Shown: piece after piece, positions 21,030 to 32,285 of the stretch
Position numbering within the stretch: the stretch's first letter is position 1
Layout of the letters: every line of letters begins with the position of its first letter
Assembly (NCBI GenBank): GCA_039519185.1
Contig: CM076849.1
Coordinates: 32,917,109 to 32,981,108, forward strand
Source of the DNA: Astragalus membranaceus
Lineage: Eukaryota; Streptophyta; Magnoliopsida; Fabales; Fabaceae
Length of the DNA: 64,000 nt
Direction: 5' to 3'
Notes under the pieces: model-generated
Databases searched by the model: none
Told to the model about the DNA's origin: nothing
What the model saw: only the letters and a program-made list of their open reading frames with translations
Program-made: the position numbers and the translations under genes

Positions 21030-21278
21030 AAAAGAACGTCACATCTCCATCTAACTTGGCTTGCATTGTGCTCAAAGAGATAAAGAATAAGAAAGACTGA
21101 TGCGGAAAAAGATTTTATGGTCCCTGATTTCCGTTTTTAGCTTTTCGTTTAATCTTTATTCTTAATCTTACAATACTTATGTGGCTACACTTTTGGTTTT
21201 AGTTGTCCATCAGGGATTGTATTTTCCCGTTCCCCACATTTGCTTCGGTTCTCTCCCCATCGCTACTTCGCTTTGAAT

Positions 21279-23018
21279 TAGGGATGGCAATGGGGAGGGG
21301 CGGGGGCGGAGGGTACGCCCGCTCACTGTCCCCGTCCCCGATCCCCGCCGTGGGGACTTTTCCTCTCTCATCCCCGTCTCCGCGGATCCCCGCGATCCCC
21401 GTGGATCCCCACGGGGACCCAATAAAACTTCAAAAATAGGCAAAAATGTGTAAAATTACAATAATAAAATTAATCATCATCTTAACACAAAAAATAGACA
21501 AAATTCCCTATTAATCATCATCATAATAAAGTTCCAAAATTACAATATTCCCCAGTTAATCATCATCATAATAAAGTTCCAAAATTACAATATTCCCCAG
21601 TTAATCATCATCATCATCATAATAATAAAGTTAATCATCTCCAAGTGTTTATGTCTCCAAGTGCTTAAGTCTCTACCTGCAAAATAATGACTAAATCAGC
21701 ATTTCCTCACAAAAGTATCATAAAAGATTATGTATTGATCCAAAAGTATATCATTTACCTGATTTTCACAATCCTCATCCTCACCAACAGATTGAAATTG
21801 ATACATTATCTTTGAAGTACCTAATAAATAAGAAATAGATTGACTTAAAAGAAATCATTTTGAATAAAAATAGAGGAAATTCAAAATAAAATATATTACC
21901 TTGCATTTCTTTACGTATCCAATCTTGGGTACACATCAAAGCCTCCAAAGTGTCTTCATGCAACTTACTACGTTGTGAACTTACAACACGACCACCAGTA
22001 CTAAAAGCAGACTCTGAAGCAACTGTAGAGATAGGGATAGCTAAAAAGTCTCTTGCAATTTTTGGCAAGGTTGGGTACTTCAATCCATTTTGCTTCCACC
22101 AACCTAATATATCAAAAGTTTCTGAGTTTGTTACATTCAGCAAAACAGGCTCTTCAAAGTAGCTAGTTAATTCTGACTTCACATTAATAGTTGTGACATT
22201 TTCTTGCACAAATTTGATATAACTAGACTCCCAAGAATCTTGTGGTACTGATACACAAGCAACATTTGATGCACTAGAACCACTACTAGTACCACTAATA
22301 GTATGACGAACAGAACCATCCATTTTTTGATATTCATCAACCAAATCTTGACATAGTTTCATCACACGTTCCAACTCCTTGGGAGCATCACATCCATACA
22401 TCAGAGGGAAGAAATAATTCAACAATGTCATTTTATACCTAGGATCCAAAATAGCCCCTATTGCCATCACTCCATTTATCATACTCCAATACTTGTCAAA
22501 CTTCAATATCATACTTGAAGCCATACTTTGGATGATATCATTGCCAGAGAAACGTGAAGACAGAGAAATGTGGAGATCAAAAATTACCTGAATGAGAAGA
22601 AGAAGAAGACGACGGCAGCCGTGAAGGTGAGGGTGAGGGTGAGGGCGTGAGGCGGCAGAGGCGCAGAGCACTGAGAGTGAGGATGAGGCGGGCAGCACTA
22701 CTAACTAGGGTTCAACGAAGGAAGTGAAGTGAAGTGTTTTCTGAGAAGAAGTGAAGTGAAGTGTTACTGTTTCTACGAGGGAAAAAATGTTTACTTACTC
22801 AGTGTTAGCTACACTGTTTCTATTTTGAGATTTAAGGGTATTAATGGTAAAGTGCTCGGGGCGGGGAGATAGGTTCCCGTCTCCGTCCCCGAAATGGCCT
22901 CGGGGGGATTTTCTCCTCCATCCCCGTCCCCGCAGGAAAAAATTCCCCCGCCCGCGGGGCCCCGTTCGGGGCAATCTCCGCGGGGATCCCCACGCTATGG
23001 TGGAAATTGCCATCCCTA
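21279..23018 (-). mobile_element. Internally deleted hAT transposon
   Basis: Perfect terminal inverted repeats TAGGGATGGCAAT / ATTGCCATCCCTA. A perfect 8-bp duplication ctttgaat sits at 21271-21278 and 23019-23026, as expected for hAT. Both subterminal regions are G/C-rich runs of ggggat/ccccg. The interior has a minus-strand transposase C-terminal part. Related ends recur at 28201-28384 (decayed) and 63463-64000. Confidence 0.93.
21905..22560 (-). pseudogene. hAT transposase C-terminal part
   Basis: The minus-strand frame encodes the end of the hAT catalytic region (SMINGVMAIGAILDPRYKMT, LNYFFPLMYG) and a complete hAT dimerisation domain (FDILGWWKQNGLKYPTLPKI, ARDFLAIPISTVASESAFST, GGRVVSSQRSKLHEDTLEAL). 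This is the RICESLEEPER/DAYSLEEPER-like type. The BED zinc finger and N-terminal catalytic residues are missing; upstream sequence is a low-complexity leader. The element is therefore non-autonomous. Confidence 0.88.
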
Positions 23019-23026
23019 CTTTGAAT

Positions 23027-23462
23027 TAAGTATTAACTATTGCATTTCAACTTTTCCCATATGAATTTCATTCGCTGTTTGTGTGTGTTATTATAAATGA
23101 TCAATTTAATTCCAAAAGTTTAGGGTATCGTTAGTATAACGGCAAGATTAGGCATATATTTTATTTTATTCACAAGTAAATTCAAACTCCATATCCAATG
23201 ATAAAAAAAAACTCCATATCCACAATTCAATGAGAATTTATTATTTACCGATGTGTTTTCCTTTTTATTTTATTTTATATCTTTAATACGATTTACTTTT
23301 CATAACACGACTATAATATATTTATACACAAAGGGTATTGGTTAACTATAATACATTTTCATTGTCAAAAAACTATAATACATTTGTCCTTTGTTTCTGA
23401 CAAAGCTATAATATAGTTGTTTTATTAAGTATTTTAAACAAAGTTCAAAAGTTTCCTTCCAA
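23027..23462. other. AT-rich gene-free stretch
   Basis: Between the hAT target duplication and the next CACTA element; nothing recognised. Confidence 0.5.
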
Positions 23463-23994
23463 GTCCACCACTAGAAAATGACATTTTAGCGTTCGTTTTT
23501 TAGCGTCGGCCACGACACCTACGCTAATAGCGTCGGATTAGAGCCGACTTGACCCACGCAAACCCACGAATTTATTTCCTGACATTAGCGTCGATCATGG
23601 GGGGACGCTAATTTAGATCCAGCAGACGCTAAATAATTATTTTATTTAATAAATTGTTAGCGTCGGCCACCCCGACGCTAAGTCTCTTAAGGATTTTCAC
23701 GAAAAATCATTTTCTTACTCTTTTTTCCCTTTCCCTTACACGACCTTCATTTTCCCTTTCACGTACGCCCCTTTTCACGCCCTTCACTTTCCCTCTTTCC
23801 CTTTCACTGCTCACCACCGTCGTTTCACTGCTCCCCACCGCCCTTTCACACAGTTCTCACCACCGCCCTTTCGCCATTTCTGATGATTCACTACACACAG
23901 CGCCGTTTCTCCCTCTTCCACTCACGAAGCTTGTAGAGAAGCAACTTGGCTCACGGTTCTCCCTCTCTGTTCTCTCTCGCTCTCTCTATTTTGG

Positions 23995-24000
<6 letters not shown>

Positions 24001-24033
<33 letters not shown>
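24001..24033. repeat. (CT)n microsatellite in CACTA copy 1
   Basis: A CT dinucleotide tract in the pyrimidine-rich leader region of the element. The equivalent tract in copy 2, at about 28887-28910, is shorter. Confidence 0.85.
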
Positions 24034-25732
24034 AAAACAATTTTTTCACATATTTTCCTCTGTTGATAGGATTTGTGTATTTGTGTATTTAGGGTTTGTT
24101 GATTTTCTCAGGAAGCCATTTTTGTTTTTAGGGTTTCGTTTACTATCCGCCTAGTCTTTCAATCCTTTAGAAAATAGAACACGCAAACTGATTCTTGAGC
24201 ATGTGAAAAATTGGTGCTGATTTTTGATTTTTGATTTTCTGCTTTGGGCTTGATTATAGGGTATACGGGTTTAAGGATTTTCTGTTTAAGGATTTTCTAT
24301 TTAAGTATTATAGTCTTTCAATCTCTTTAGAAAATAGAACACGCAAAGTGTTTAAGGATTTTCTGTTTTGGGCTTGATTATAGGGTATACGGGTTGCTGT
24401 GTGTGGGTGTGTTGCTGTTGTGGTTCTCCCTGGTTTGCAGATTTGATCACGTCACTGGTAAGCTCTCGATCTCTCCATTTCGTTTTCTCCATTTCATTTT
24501 TGTTTGATTATTTGGTTGAACAGTGTTTAGTTTATGTTTGTTCAGCCTATTCAAATCTTAGTTGTAATTAAGAATGTATAATTGAGAATTTTAGTTTTAC
24601 TAGTTTGATCATGGACTGTGAAGGAATCTATGGTCTAATATCAACCACTTAATCTGTTGCTTCTTGGTTGATATTAGACCATAAATTCGTCAGAAAGTAC
24701 AGCTGTACAATAAGAAAGCTTTTATTGAGTTTGTTTTGTTGTCTTGAGAATGTGTTTGCAAGAACTTATTTAGAGATTCTTTTGTTGTCTTAAGTAGTAG
24801 TTGTTGCTAATGTACCTGCTTCTAACTCATTTTGTGTCATATTGTGAGTGTGTTGCTGCTGTGGTTCTCCTTGCCCTCTCTTTACCCTCTCATTTTAATA
24901 TAAAGGAAAATTCATCAGCTTCTTCGAAGTCTTTTTTTGTGAACGGTTAATATCTCTTTCTTTTCTTTGTTTTGTTTTGTTTTCCTTTTCTAGTAGTGCA
25001 AGTACTCAAGGTTTGAATTAGAAGCTTGATGAGTTTTACTTACCATTATCATTACCCTTTTAAAAGGTTCAGTAACTGTTACCTAGTTTTTTTTTCCTTC
25101 CTACCTGGATATATATGTATGTATATATACACATTTGGTTGGATTTTGAATGTATTAATTACTGTAACCTTATTACTATGTGTTATTAATTAAGTTTTGT
25201 GTCACAAAGTAACTTTGGAAAACCATAAAAGCTACTATGTATTTTGACTGCCTTTTGACTTGTTAATGTTCATCATTACCCTTTTGCCTTTTGTTGATTT
25301 TGTGTATTTTGGTTTTAGGGTTTATTGGACAGTGTTTTGTTGATAGGGTTCCTCAAAATAGATTTTGTGTATTTTGTGTATGTTGATTTTCCTCACTTGA
25401 TCAGTTTTGTTGATTTTGTGGACAGTGTTTTGTTCATGTTTCTTTTGATATATAAGTTATTAGCGAATTAGCTTTGATAGGAATATATTGCTATCAATTT
25501 GTGTATGGTCTGATTTTTTGCAAATTAGGACATAGTTGCCTCAAGAGTTTTTGTTCAGCAAATGATCTTGTTTTTTGGATGGTTGGATGGTAAATGTGCT
25601 GGACAACAATTTGTTGAGTTATGTGAGTGTATTGTGTTTTACACATAGGTGAAAGTGTTTCCTTGAATTTAGTGATTTGTATTTTTCCAACTTATTTAGT
25701 ATTTGACAAGTTAAGTGTTTGCCTTATAGAAA

Positions 25733-26512
25733 ATGGATCGTACTTGGATGTATAATAGAACAAATGCTAATAGGCACGGCTTGAAAAAAGAGTTTGTTCG
25801 TGGTGTTAAAGACTTTGTGAAGAGGGCCAGGAAGCTACCCATTTGTATATCTGACGGAGGGATAAGTTGCCCGTGCAGAAAATGCAAGTGTGGGAAGAAA
25901 TATACGCCAACTAATGTTAGGCTTCACTTGTACCGACATGGACTTCAACCAGGCTATTGGATTTGGATTGAACACGGAGAAGTGAACCACGATCTTACAA
26001 GGGATGATTCGAATAGTAGTGAGCATGTGCATCATGACGACCATTTTGATTCAATAAATCAGATGGTGTTTGATGCTTTTAGACCGTATGGAGATGAAGA
26101 TGTCCCTCGTGAGGATGAGTTGCCCAACGAAGATGCAAAGCAGTTCTACGACAAGTTGATATGCGCTAACAAGCCCATCTATGAGGGGGCTACGCAGTCT
26201 ATATTGTCAATATCTGTTCAACTTCTGGCAATTAGGACTAATTGGCATATTCCACAAAAAGGTATAGAATTTGTTGCTCATATGCTTAATAGTGTATGTC
26301 CAGTTCAAGAATGCTTGCCCAAGAACTATTACCAAGCATCACAGTTGGTGTCTAAGTTAGGGCTGAAGGTTGAGCAGATTGATTGTTGTGAGGTAGGTTG
26401 TATGTTATATTACAAGGATGATAGCAAGTTATCTGAGTGCAAAATTTGTCATGCTCCTATGGCAGCTACTGTATTTGGATTTTATGAGACCATGGTATCA
26501 ATTAGTAGTTAG
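25733..26512 (+). pseudogene. CACTA TNPD N-terminal (transposase-associated) part
   Basis: 259 residues. The first ~75 match the plant transposase-associated domain: DRTWMYNR, FVRGVKDFV, ISCPCRKCKCGKK, VRLHLYRHGLQPGYWIWIEH. Next come the family linker LPNEDAKQFYDKL, the SILSISVQLLAIRTNW segment and a CxxC motif (ECKICHAPM). The frame stops before the catalytic Transposase_21 domain. The start codon follows a polypyrimidine stretch, so an upstream leader intron is possible. It cannot catalyse transposition. Confidence 0.85.
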
Positions 26513-27093
26513 TTTCTTGATTATTTTCAGTTATCAATTAGTAGTTGTTAGAGAACTGAGTAGTTGAGGAGCTAGCTTGTTGTTTCTTAAGCGATTTCTG
26601 CATTTTATTTGTGTTTATGCTGCATGTTTTGGACATTGTTGCCATTTGTGTTCTTTGATTTTGGTGATTTCTTATTGTGGGTATTTTGAACATTGTTGTG
26701 GTTTGTTTGTTGTTGTCTCCCCAATTTTCACGTGGTCCCTTTTACTTGGCCCCTTTTCTCCATTTTTGGACTGTTGTAATTTGTTTATTATTTTTTTATT
26801 TTTTGTTAATATTTATTCTACTAGACCAACATGCTATTAAACAAATTCTAGGGATGCTTTTCTTGTTGATAATCAGTTGAAACATGTGCAGTGTGTCCAA
26901 AGACCATAACTACATCACTAGATTATTGACTTCAATTTGTTGCAGCATACTTAAAGAAAAACCAAAGCAATTGTTATTGACTGCATAACTAATTGAATAA
27001 TTGTTGTTGTTGTTGTTGTTTGTTCTGTTTGCAAAGACTGGATAATTAATTGTTGTTGATGTTCTGTTTGTTCAGGATACATACAAACAAAAT

Positions 27094-27528
27094 GTGGTTG
27101 ACTTGGTTGGAGATGATGTTCAAGAGGTAGATGGAGCGGTAGGAGTTGAGTGTTGGACGTTGGCTGCAGGGCCTCCCACCCGTGGTCGCCTCTATGGCAC
27201 AGCAGGTTTATTTGTGAACGCCCGACCTGGGTCCAAATCGCTTATCCAAGAATCCCAGAATCCTTCTGGTTTCATGCCAGGGATATCTTTGGAAGTAGAG
27301 AGGGAAGCTAGACTTAGAGCTGAGAAGATTGCTCAAGATGCAGTAGCCCAGGCTCAAGAGGCGAATGAGCGTTCTCAGAAGTGCCAAAATGATTTATATG
27401 AGATGAGAAAATTATTTTTGGATCGCCTGGATGCTTTGGAGCGTAGATCATGTGGTGCTAGCCATTCTCATTCACATCCTCAGTATGATGAAGATTTGGA
27501 TGAAGAGTCACTTGATGGCGTGACTTGA
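27094..27528 (+). pseudogene. CACTA TNPA-like C-terminal part
   Basis: Contains GRLYGTAGLFVNARPGS, typical of the plant CACTA TNPA/Transposase_24 region, then a charged coiled coil (EAREARLRAEK-type heptads through LFLDRLDALERR) and an acidic tail (EDLDEESLDG). In intact elements this protein binds the subterminal repeats. It is probably the 3' exon of a spliced transcript; the upstream body is deleted. Confidence 0.75.
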
Positions 27529-28200
27529 TGTTGTTTTGGTTACTTTTATATATTTGTAGGATGACCAAACACTTGATATTTTGTAGTTTCAACACTATGT
27601 TATATTTTGTTGTTTCAAGAATGTTTTGTTTTATGGTATTAAGCATTTTGATATGGTATGCTGGATGATTATGTTAAAAATGCTTTAGGAGTAGTGGTGG
27701 TAGTAAATGCACAGGGTAAAGTCATCAGGAGCAGTAGGACAATTATTTTAAAAAAAAAGTTAGCGTCGGCCTATTCGACGCTACCAATGGTGGATTTTAA
27801 CGTCGGCTTGGCGGACACAAATAAATGTTGACTAAATAGTGTCGGATAAGCCGACGCAAATGATTTCGTTGACTCTCCTTTTGTTGACTAAATAGCGTCG
27901 GATAGGCCGACGCAAATGATTTCGTTGACTAAATTTAGTTGACTTTGTAGCGTCGATCCAAATATTAGCGTCGGCTTTAGCGTCGGCCAGGCCCACGCTA
28001 CAGTTAGCGTCGGCTAAATTAACGGGACGCTAATTTTACCTTCAAACATTTTTGCCTCGACACGTGGCCGACATTACTCCGACGCTAAATCACTGTTAGC
28101 GTTCGCTTTTGGCCTGTTAGCGTGGGCTTTTAGCTGACGCTAAAAACTGTTTTTTCTAGTAGTGGTTCCCCAATAGATCATAGTATCTACTATCTTTTAA

Positions 28201-28384
28201 TTAAAGGTGACAATTTCTACCCGTATATGGGGAGCTCCATAGGAAATGCCCCATTCGAGGTCTTGCAAGTGGGGAAATTTTCCATGTGGACAGAGGGACG
28301 AGGAGAAAATCCCCGCGCAGTGATTTCAGGGATGGGGATGGGAACCATACCCCCATCCCGGCCGCAGGAACCCGCCCAAAATAC
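28201..28384. mobile_element. Decayed hAT-end fragment between CACTA copies
   Basis: A G/C-rich stretch with the same ggggat/ccccatcc style as the subterminal regions of the hAT at 21279-23018, starting near ggtgacaatttctaccc. It directly abuts the truncated left end of CACTA copy 2. No target duplication is evident. Confidence 0.5.
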
Positions 28385-31300
28385 ACGACACCCACGCTAA
28401 TAGCGTCGGATTAGAGTCGGCTTGACCCACGCAAACCCACGAATTTATTTCCTGACATTAGCGTTGGTCATGGGGGACGCTGATTTAGATCCAGCAAACG
28501 CTAAATAATTATTTTATTTAATAAATTGTTAGCGTCGGCCACCCCGACGCTAAGTCTCTTCAGGATTTTCACGAAAAATCATTTTCTTACTCTTTTTTCC
28601 CTTTCCCTTTCACGAGCTTCATTTTCCCTTTCACGTACGCCCCTTTTCACGCCCTTCACTTTCCCTCTTTCCCTTTCACTGCTCACCACCGCCGTTTCAC
28701 TGCTCACCACCGCCCTTTCACGCAGTTCTCACCACCGCCCTTTCGCCATTTCTGATGATTCACTACACACAGCGCCGTTTCTCCCTCTTCCACTCACGAA
28801 GCTTGTAGAGAAGCAACTTGGCTCATGGTTCTCCCTCTCGGTTCTCTCTCGCTCGGTTCTCTCTCGCTCTCTCTATTTTGGTTCGTTCTCTCTCTCTCTC
28901 TCTCTCTCTCAAAACAGTTTTTTCACATATTTTCCTCTGTTGATAGGATTTGTGGATTTGTGTATTTAGGGTTTGTTGATTTTCTCAGGAAGCCATTTTT
29001 GTTTTTAGGGTTTCGTTTACTATCCGCCTAGTCTTTCAATCCCTTTAGAAAATAGAAAACGCAAACTGATTCTTGAGCATGTCAAAAATTGGTGTTGATT
29101 TTTGATTTTTGATTTTCTGTTTTGGGCTTGATTATAGGGTATACGGGTTTAAGGATTTTCTGTTTAAGGATTTTCTATTTAAGGATTATAGTCTTTCAAT
29201 CCCTTTAGAAAATAGAACACGCAAAGTGTTTAAGGATATTCTGTTTTGGGCTTGATTATAGGGTATACGGGTTGCTGTGTGTGGGTGTGTTGCTGTTGTG
29301 GTTCTCCCTGGTTTGCCGATTTGATCACGTCGCTGGTAAGCTCTCGATCTCTCCATTTCGTTTTCTCCATTTCATTTTTGTTTGATTATTTGGTTGAACT
29401 GTGTTTAATTTATGTTTGTTCAGCCTATTCAAATCTTAGTTGTAATTAAGAATGTATAATTGAGAATTTTAGTTTTACTAGTTTGATCAAGGACTGTGAG
29501 GGAATCTATTGTCTAATATCAACCACTTAATCTATTGCTTCTTGGTTGATATTAGACCATAAATTCGTCAGAAAGTACAGTTGTACAATAAGAAAGCTTC
29601 TATTGAGTTTGTTTTGTTGTCTTGAGAATGTGTTTGCAAGAACTTATTTAGAGATTCTTTTGTTGTCTTAAGTAGTAGTTGTTGCTAATGTACCTGTTGC
29701 TAACTCATTTTGTGTCATATTGTGTGTGTGTTGCTGCTGTGGTTCTCCTTGCCCTCTCTTTACCCTCTCATTTTAATATAAAGGAAAATTCATCAGCTTC
29801 TTCGAAGTCTTTTTTTGTGAACGGTAATATCTCTTTCTTTTCTTTGTTTTGTTTTGTTTTCCTTTTCTAGTAGTGCAAGTACTCAAGGTTTGAATTAGAA
29901 GCTTGATGAGTTTTACTTACCATTATCATTACCCTTTTAAAAGGTTCAGTAACTGTTACCTAGTTTTTTTTCCTTCCTACCTGGATATATATGTATGTAT
30001 ATATACACATTTGGTTGGATTTTGAATGTATTAATTACTGTAACCTTATAACTATGTGTTATTAATTAAGTTTTGTGTCACAAAGTAACTTTGGAAAACC
30101 ATAAAAGCTACTATGTATTTTGACTGCCTTTTGACTTGTTAATGTTCATCATTACCCTTTTGCCTTTTGATTTTGTGTATTTTGGTTTTAGGGTTTATTG
30201 GACGTTTTGTTGATAGCGTTCCTCAAAATAGATTTTGTGTATTTTGTGTATGTTGATTTTCCTCACTGGATCAGTTTTGTTGATTTTGTGGACAGTGTTT
30301 TGTTCATGTTTCTTTTGATATATAAGTTATTAGCGAATTAACTTTGATAGGAATATATTGCTATCGATTTGTGTATGGTCTTTTGCAAATTTGGACATAG
30401 TTGCCTCAAGAATTTTTGTTCATTAAATGATCTTGTTTTTTGGATGGTTGGATGGTAAATGTGCTGGACAACAATTTGTTGAGTTATGTGAGTGTATTGT
30501 GTTTTACACATAGGTGAAAGTGTTTCCTTGAATTTAGTGATTTGTATTTTTCCAACTTATTTAGTATTTGACAAGTTAAGTGTTTGCCTTATAGAAAATG
30601 GATCGTACTTGGATGTATAATAGAACAAATGCTAATAGGCACGGCTTGAAAAAAGAGTTTGTTCGTGGTGTTAAAGACTTTGTGAAGAGGCCAGGAAGCT
30701 ACCCATTTGTATATCTGACGGAGGGATAAGTTGCCCGTGTAGAAAATGCAAGTGTAGGAAGAAATCTACGCCAACTAATGTTAGGCTTCACTTATACCGA
30801 CATGGATTTCAACCAGGCTATTGGATTTGGACTGAACACGGAGAAGTGAACCACGATCTTACAAGGGGTGGTTCGAATAGTAGTGAGCATGTGCATCATG
30901 ACGACCATTTTGATTCAATAAATCAGATGGTGTTTGATGCTTTTAGGCCGTATGGAGATGAAGATGTCCCTCGTGAGGATGAGTTGCCCAACGAAGATGC
31001 AAAGCAGTTCTACGACAAGTTGATATGCGCTAACAATCCCATCTACGAGGGCTACGCAGTCTATATTGTCAATATCTGTTCAACTTATGGCAATTAGGAC
31101 TAATTGGCATATTCCACAAAAAGGTATAGATTTTGTTGCTCATATGTTTAATAGTGTATGTCCAGTTCAAGAATGCTTGCCCAAGAACTATTACCAAGCA
31201 TCACAGTTGGTGTCTAAGTTAGGGCTGAAGGTTGAGCAGATTGATTGTTGTGAGGTAGGTTGTATGTTATATTACAAGGATGATAGCAAGTTATCTGAGT

Positions 31301-31755
31301 GCAAAATTTGTCATGCTCCTATGGCAGCTACTGTATTTAGATTTTATGAGACCATGGAATCAATTAGTAGTTAGTTAAGTTAGTTAGTTTCTTGATTATT
31401 TCAGTTATCAATTAGTAGTTGTTAGAGCACTGAGTAGTTGAGGAGCTGACTTTTTTTTCTTAAGCGATTTCTGCATTTTATTTGTGTTTATGCTGCATGT
31501 TTTGGACATTGTTGCCATCTGTGTTTTTTGATTTTGGTGATTTCTTATTGTGGGTATTTTGAACATTGTTGTGGTTTGTTTGCTGTTGTCTCCCCAATTT
31601 TCACGTGGTCCCTTTTACTTGGCCCCTTTTCTCCATTTTTGGACTGTTGTAATTTGTTTATTATTTTTTTATTTTTTGTTAATATTTATTCTACTAGACC
31701 AACATGCTATTAAACAAATTCTAGGGATGCTTTTCTCGTTGATAATCAGTTGAAA
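28385..31755 (+). mobile_element. CACTA element, copy 2, truncated at both ends
   Basis: Follows 23510-26890 base for base with sparse substitutions and small indels (offset about 4870). It lacks the first ~45 bp, including the terminal repeat, and runs into the N gap at 31756. The corresponding TNPD frame is broken: a G is lost in the gaagagg(g)ccagg segment near 30690 and two bases are lost near 31049. The right end must lie in the gap or be deleted. Confidence 0.85.
30599..31371 (+). pseudogene. CACTA TNPD N-terminal part, frameshifted copy
   Basis: The second copy of the transposase-associated region. It begins with the same ATG context (gccttatagaaaATGGATCG) but shifts frame around 30690 and again near 31049, splitting it into three short frames. 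The middle (LTRGGSNSSEHVHHDDHFDS) and last (NNYYQASQLVSKLG-like, ECKICHAPM) parts remain readable. Confidence 0.85.
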
Positions 31756-32255
31756 NNNNNNNNNNNNNNNNNNNNNNNNNNNNNNNNNNNNNNNNNNNNN
31801 NNNNNNNNNNNNNNNNNNNNNNNNNNNNNNNNNNNNNNNNNNNNNNNNNNNNNNNNNNNNNNNNNNNNNNNNNNNNNNNNNNNNNNNNNNNNNNNNNNNN
31901 NNNNNNNNNNNNNNNNNNNNNNNNNNNNNNNNNNNNNNNNNNNNNNNNNNNNNNNNNNNNNNNNNNNNNNNNNNNNNNNNNNNNNNNNNNNNNNNNNNNN
32001 NNNNNNNNNNNNNNNNNNNNNNNNNNNNNNNNNNNNNNNNNNNNNNNNNNNNNNNNNNNNNNNNNNNNNNNNNNNNNNNNNNNNNNNNNNNNNNNNNNNN
32101 NNNNNNNNNNNNNNNNNNNNNNNNNNNNNNNNNNNNNNNNNNNNNNNNNNNNNNNNNNNNNNNNNNNNNNNNNNNNNNNNNNNNNNNNNNNNNNNNNNNN
32201 NNNNNNNNNNNNNNNNNNNNNNNNNNNNNNNNNNNNNNNNNNNNNNNNNNNNNNN
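31756..32255. other. Assembly gap (500 N)
   Basis: Exactly 500 undetermined bases, so probably a gap of arbitrary size. It lies inside CACTA copy 2 and just downstream of the oligopeptidase stop codon. Confidence 0.99.
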
Positions 32256-32285
32256 CTCATTTATATAAATATAACAAATAGTCTA

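Larger units (their letters stand above)
23466..28164 (+). mobile_element. CACTA element, copy 1 (catalytic core deleted)
   Basis: The left end caccactagaaaatgaca matches the reversed right end cactactagaaaaaacag. Subterminal zones on both sides are filled with GCGTCGGC/AGCGTC motifs in both orientations. The flanking triplets are gtc and gtt, so the 3-bp duplication is imperfect. The interior encodes a TNPD N-terminal region (25733-26512) and a TNPA-like C-terminal region (27094-27528) on the plus strand, but no Transposase_21 core lies between them. A second copy of most of this element begins at 28385. Confidence 0.85.

Noticed and set aside
23654..24154. A Ser/Leu/Phe-rich 166-codon frame, repeated at 28526
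   Set aside because: Pyrimidine-rich leader of the CACTA copies including a CT microsatellite; no domain and not conserved as protein.
31721..32268. Open frames spanning the N gap
   Set aside because: They consist almost entirely of undetermined bases.
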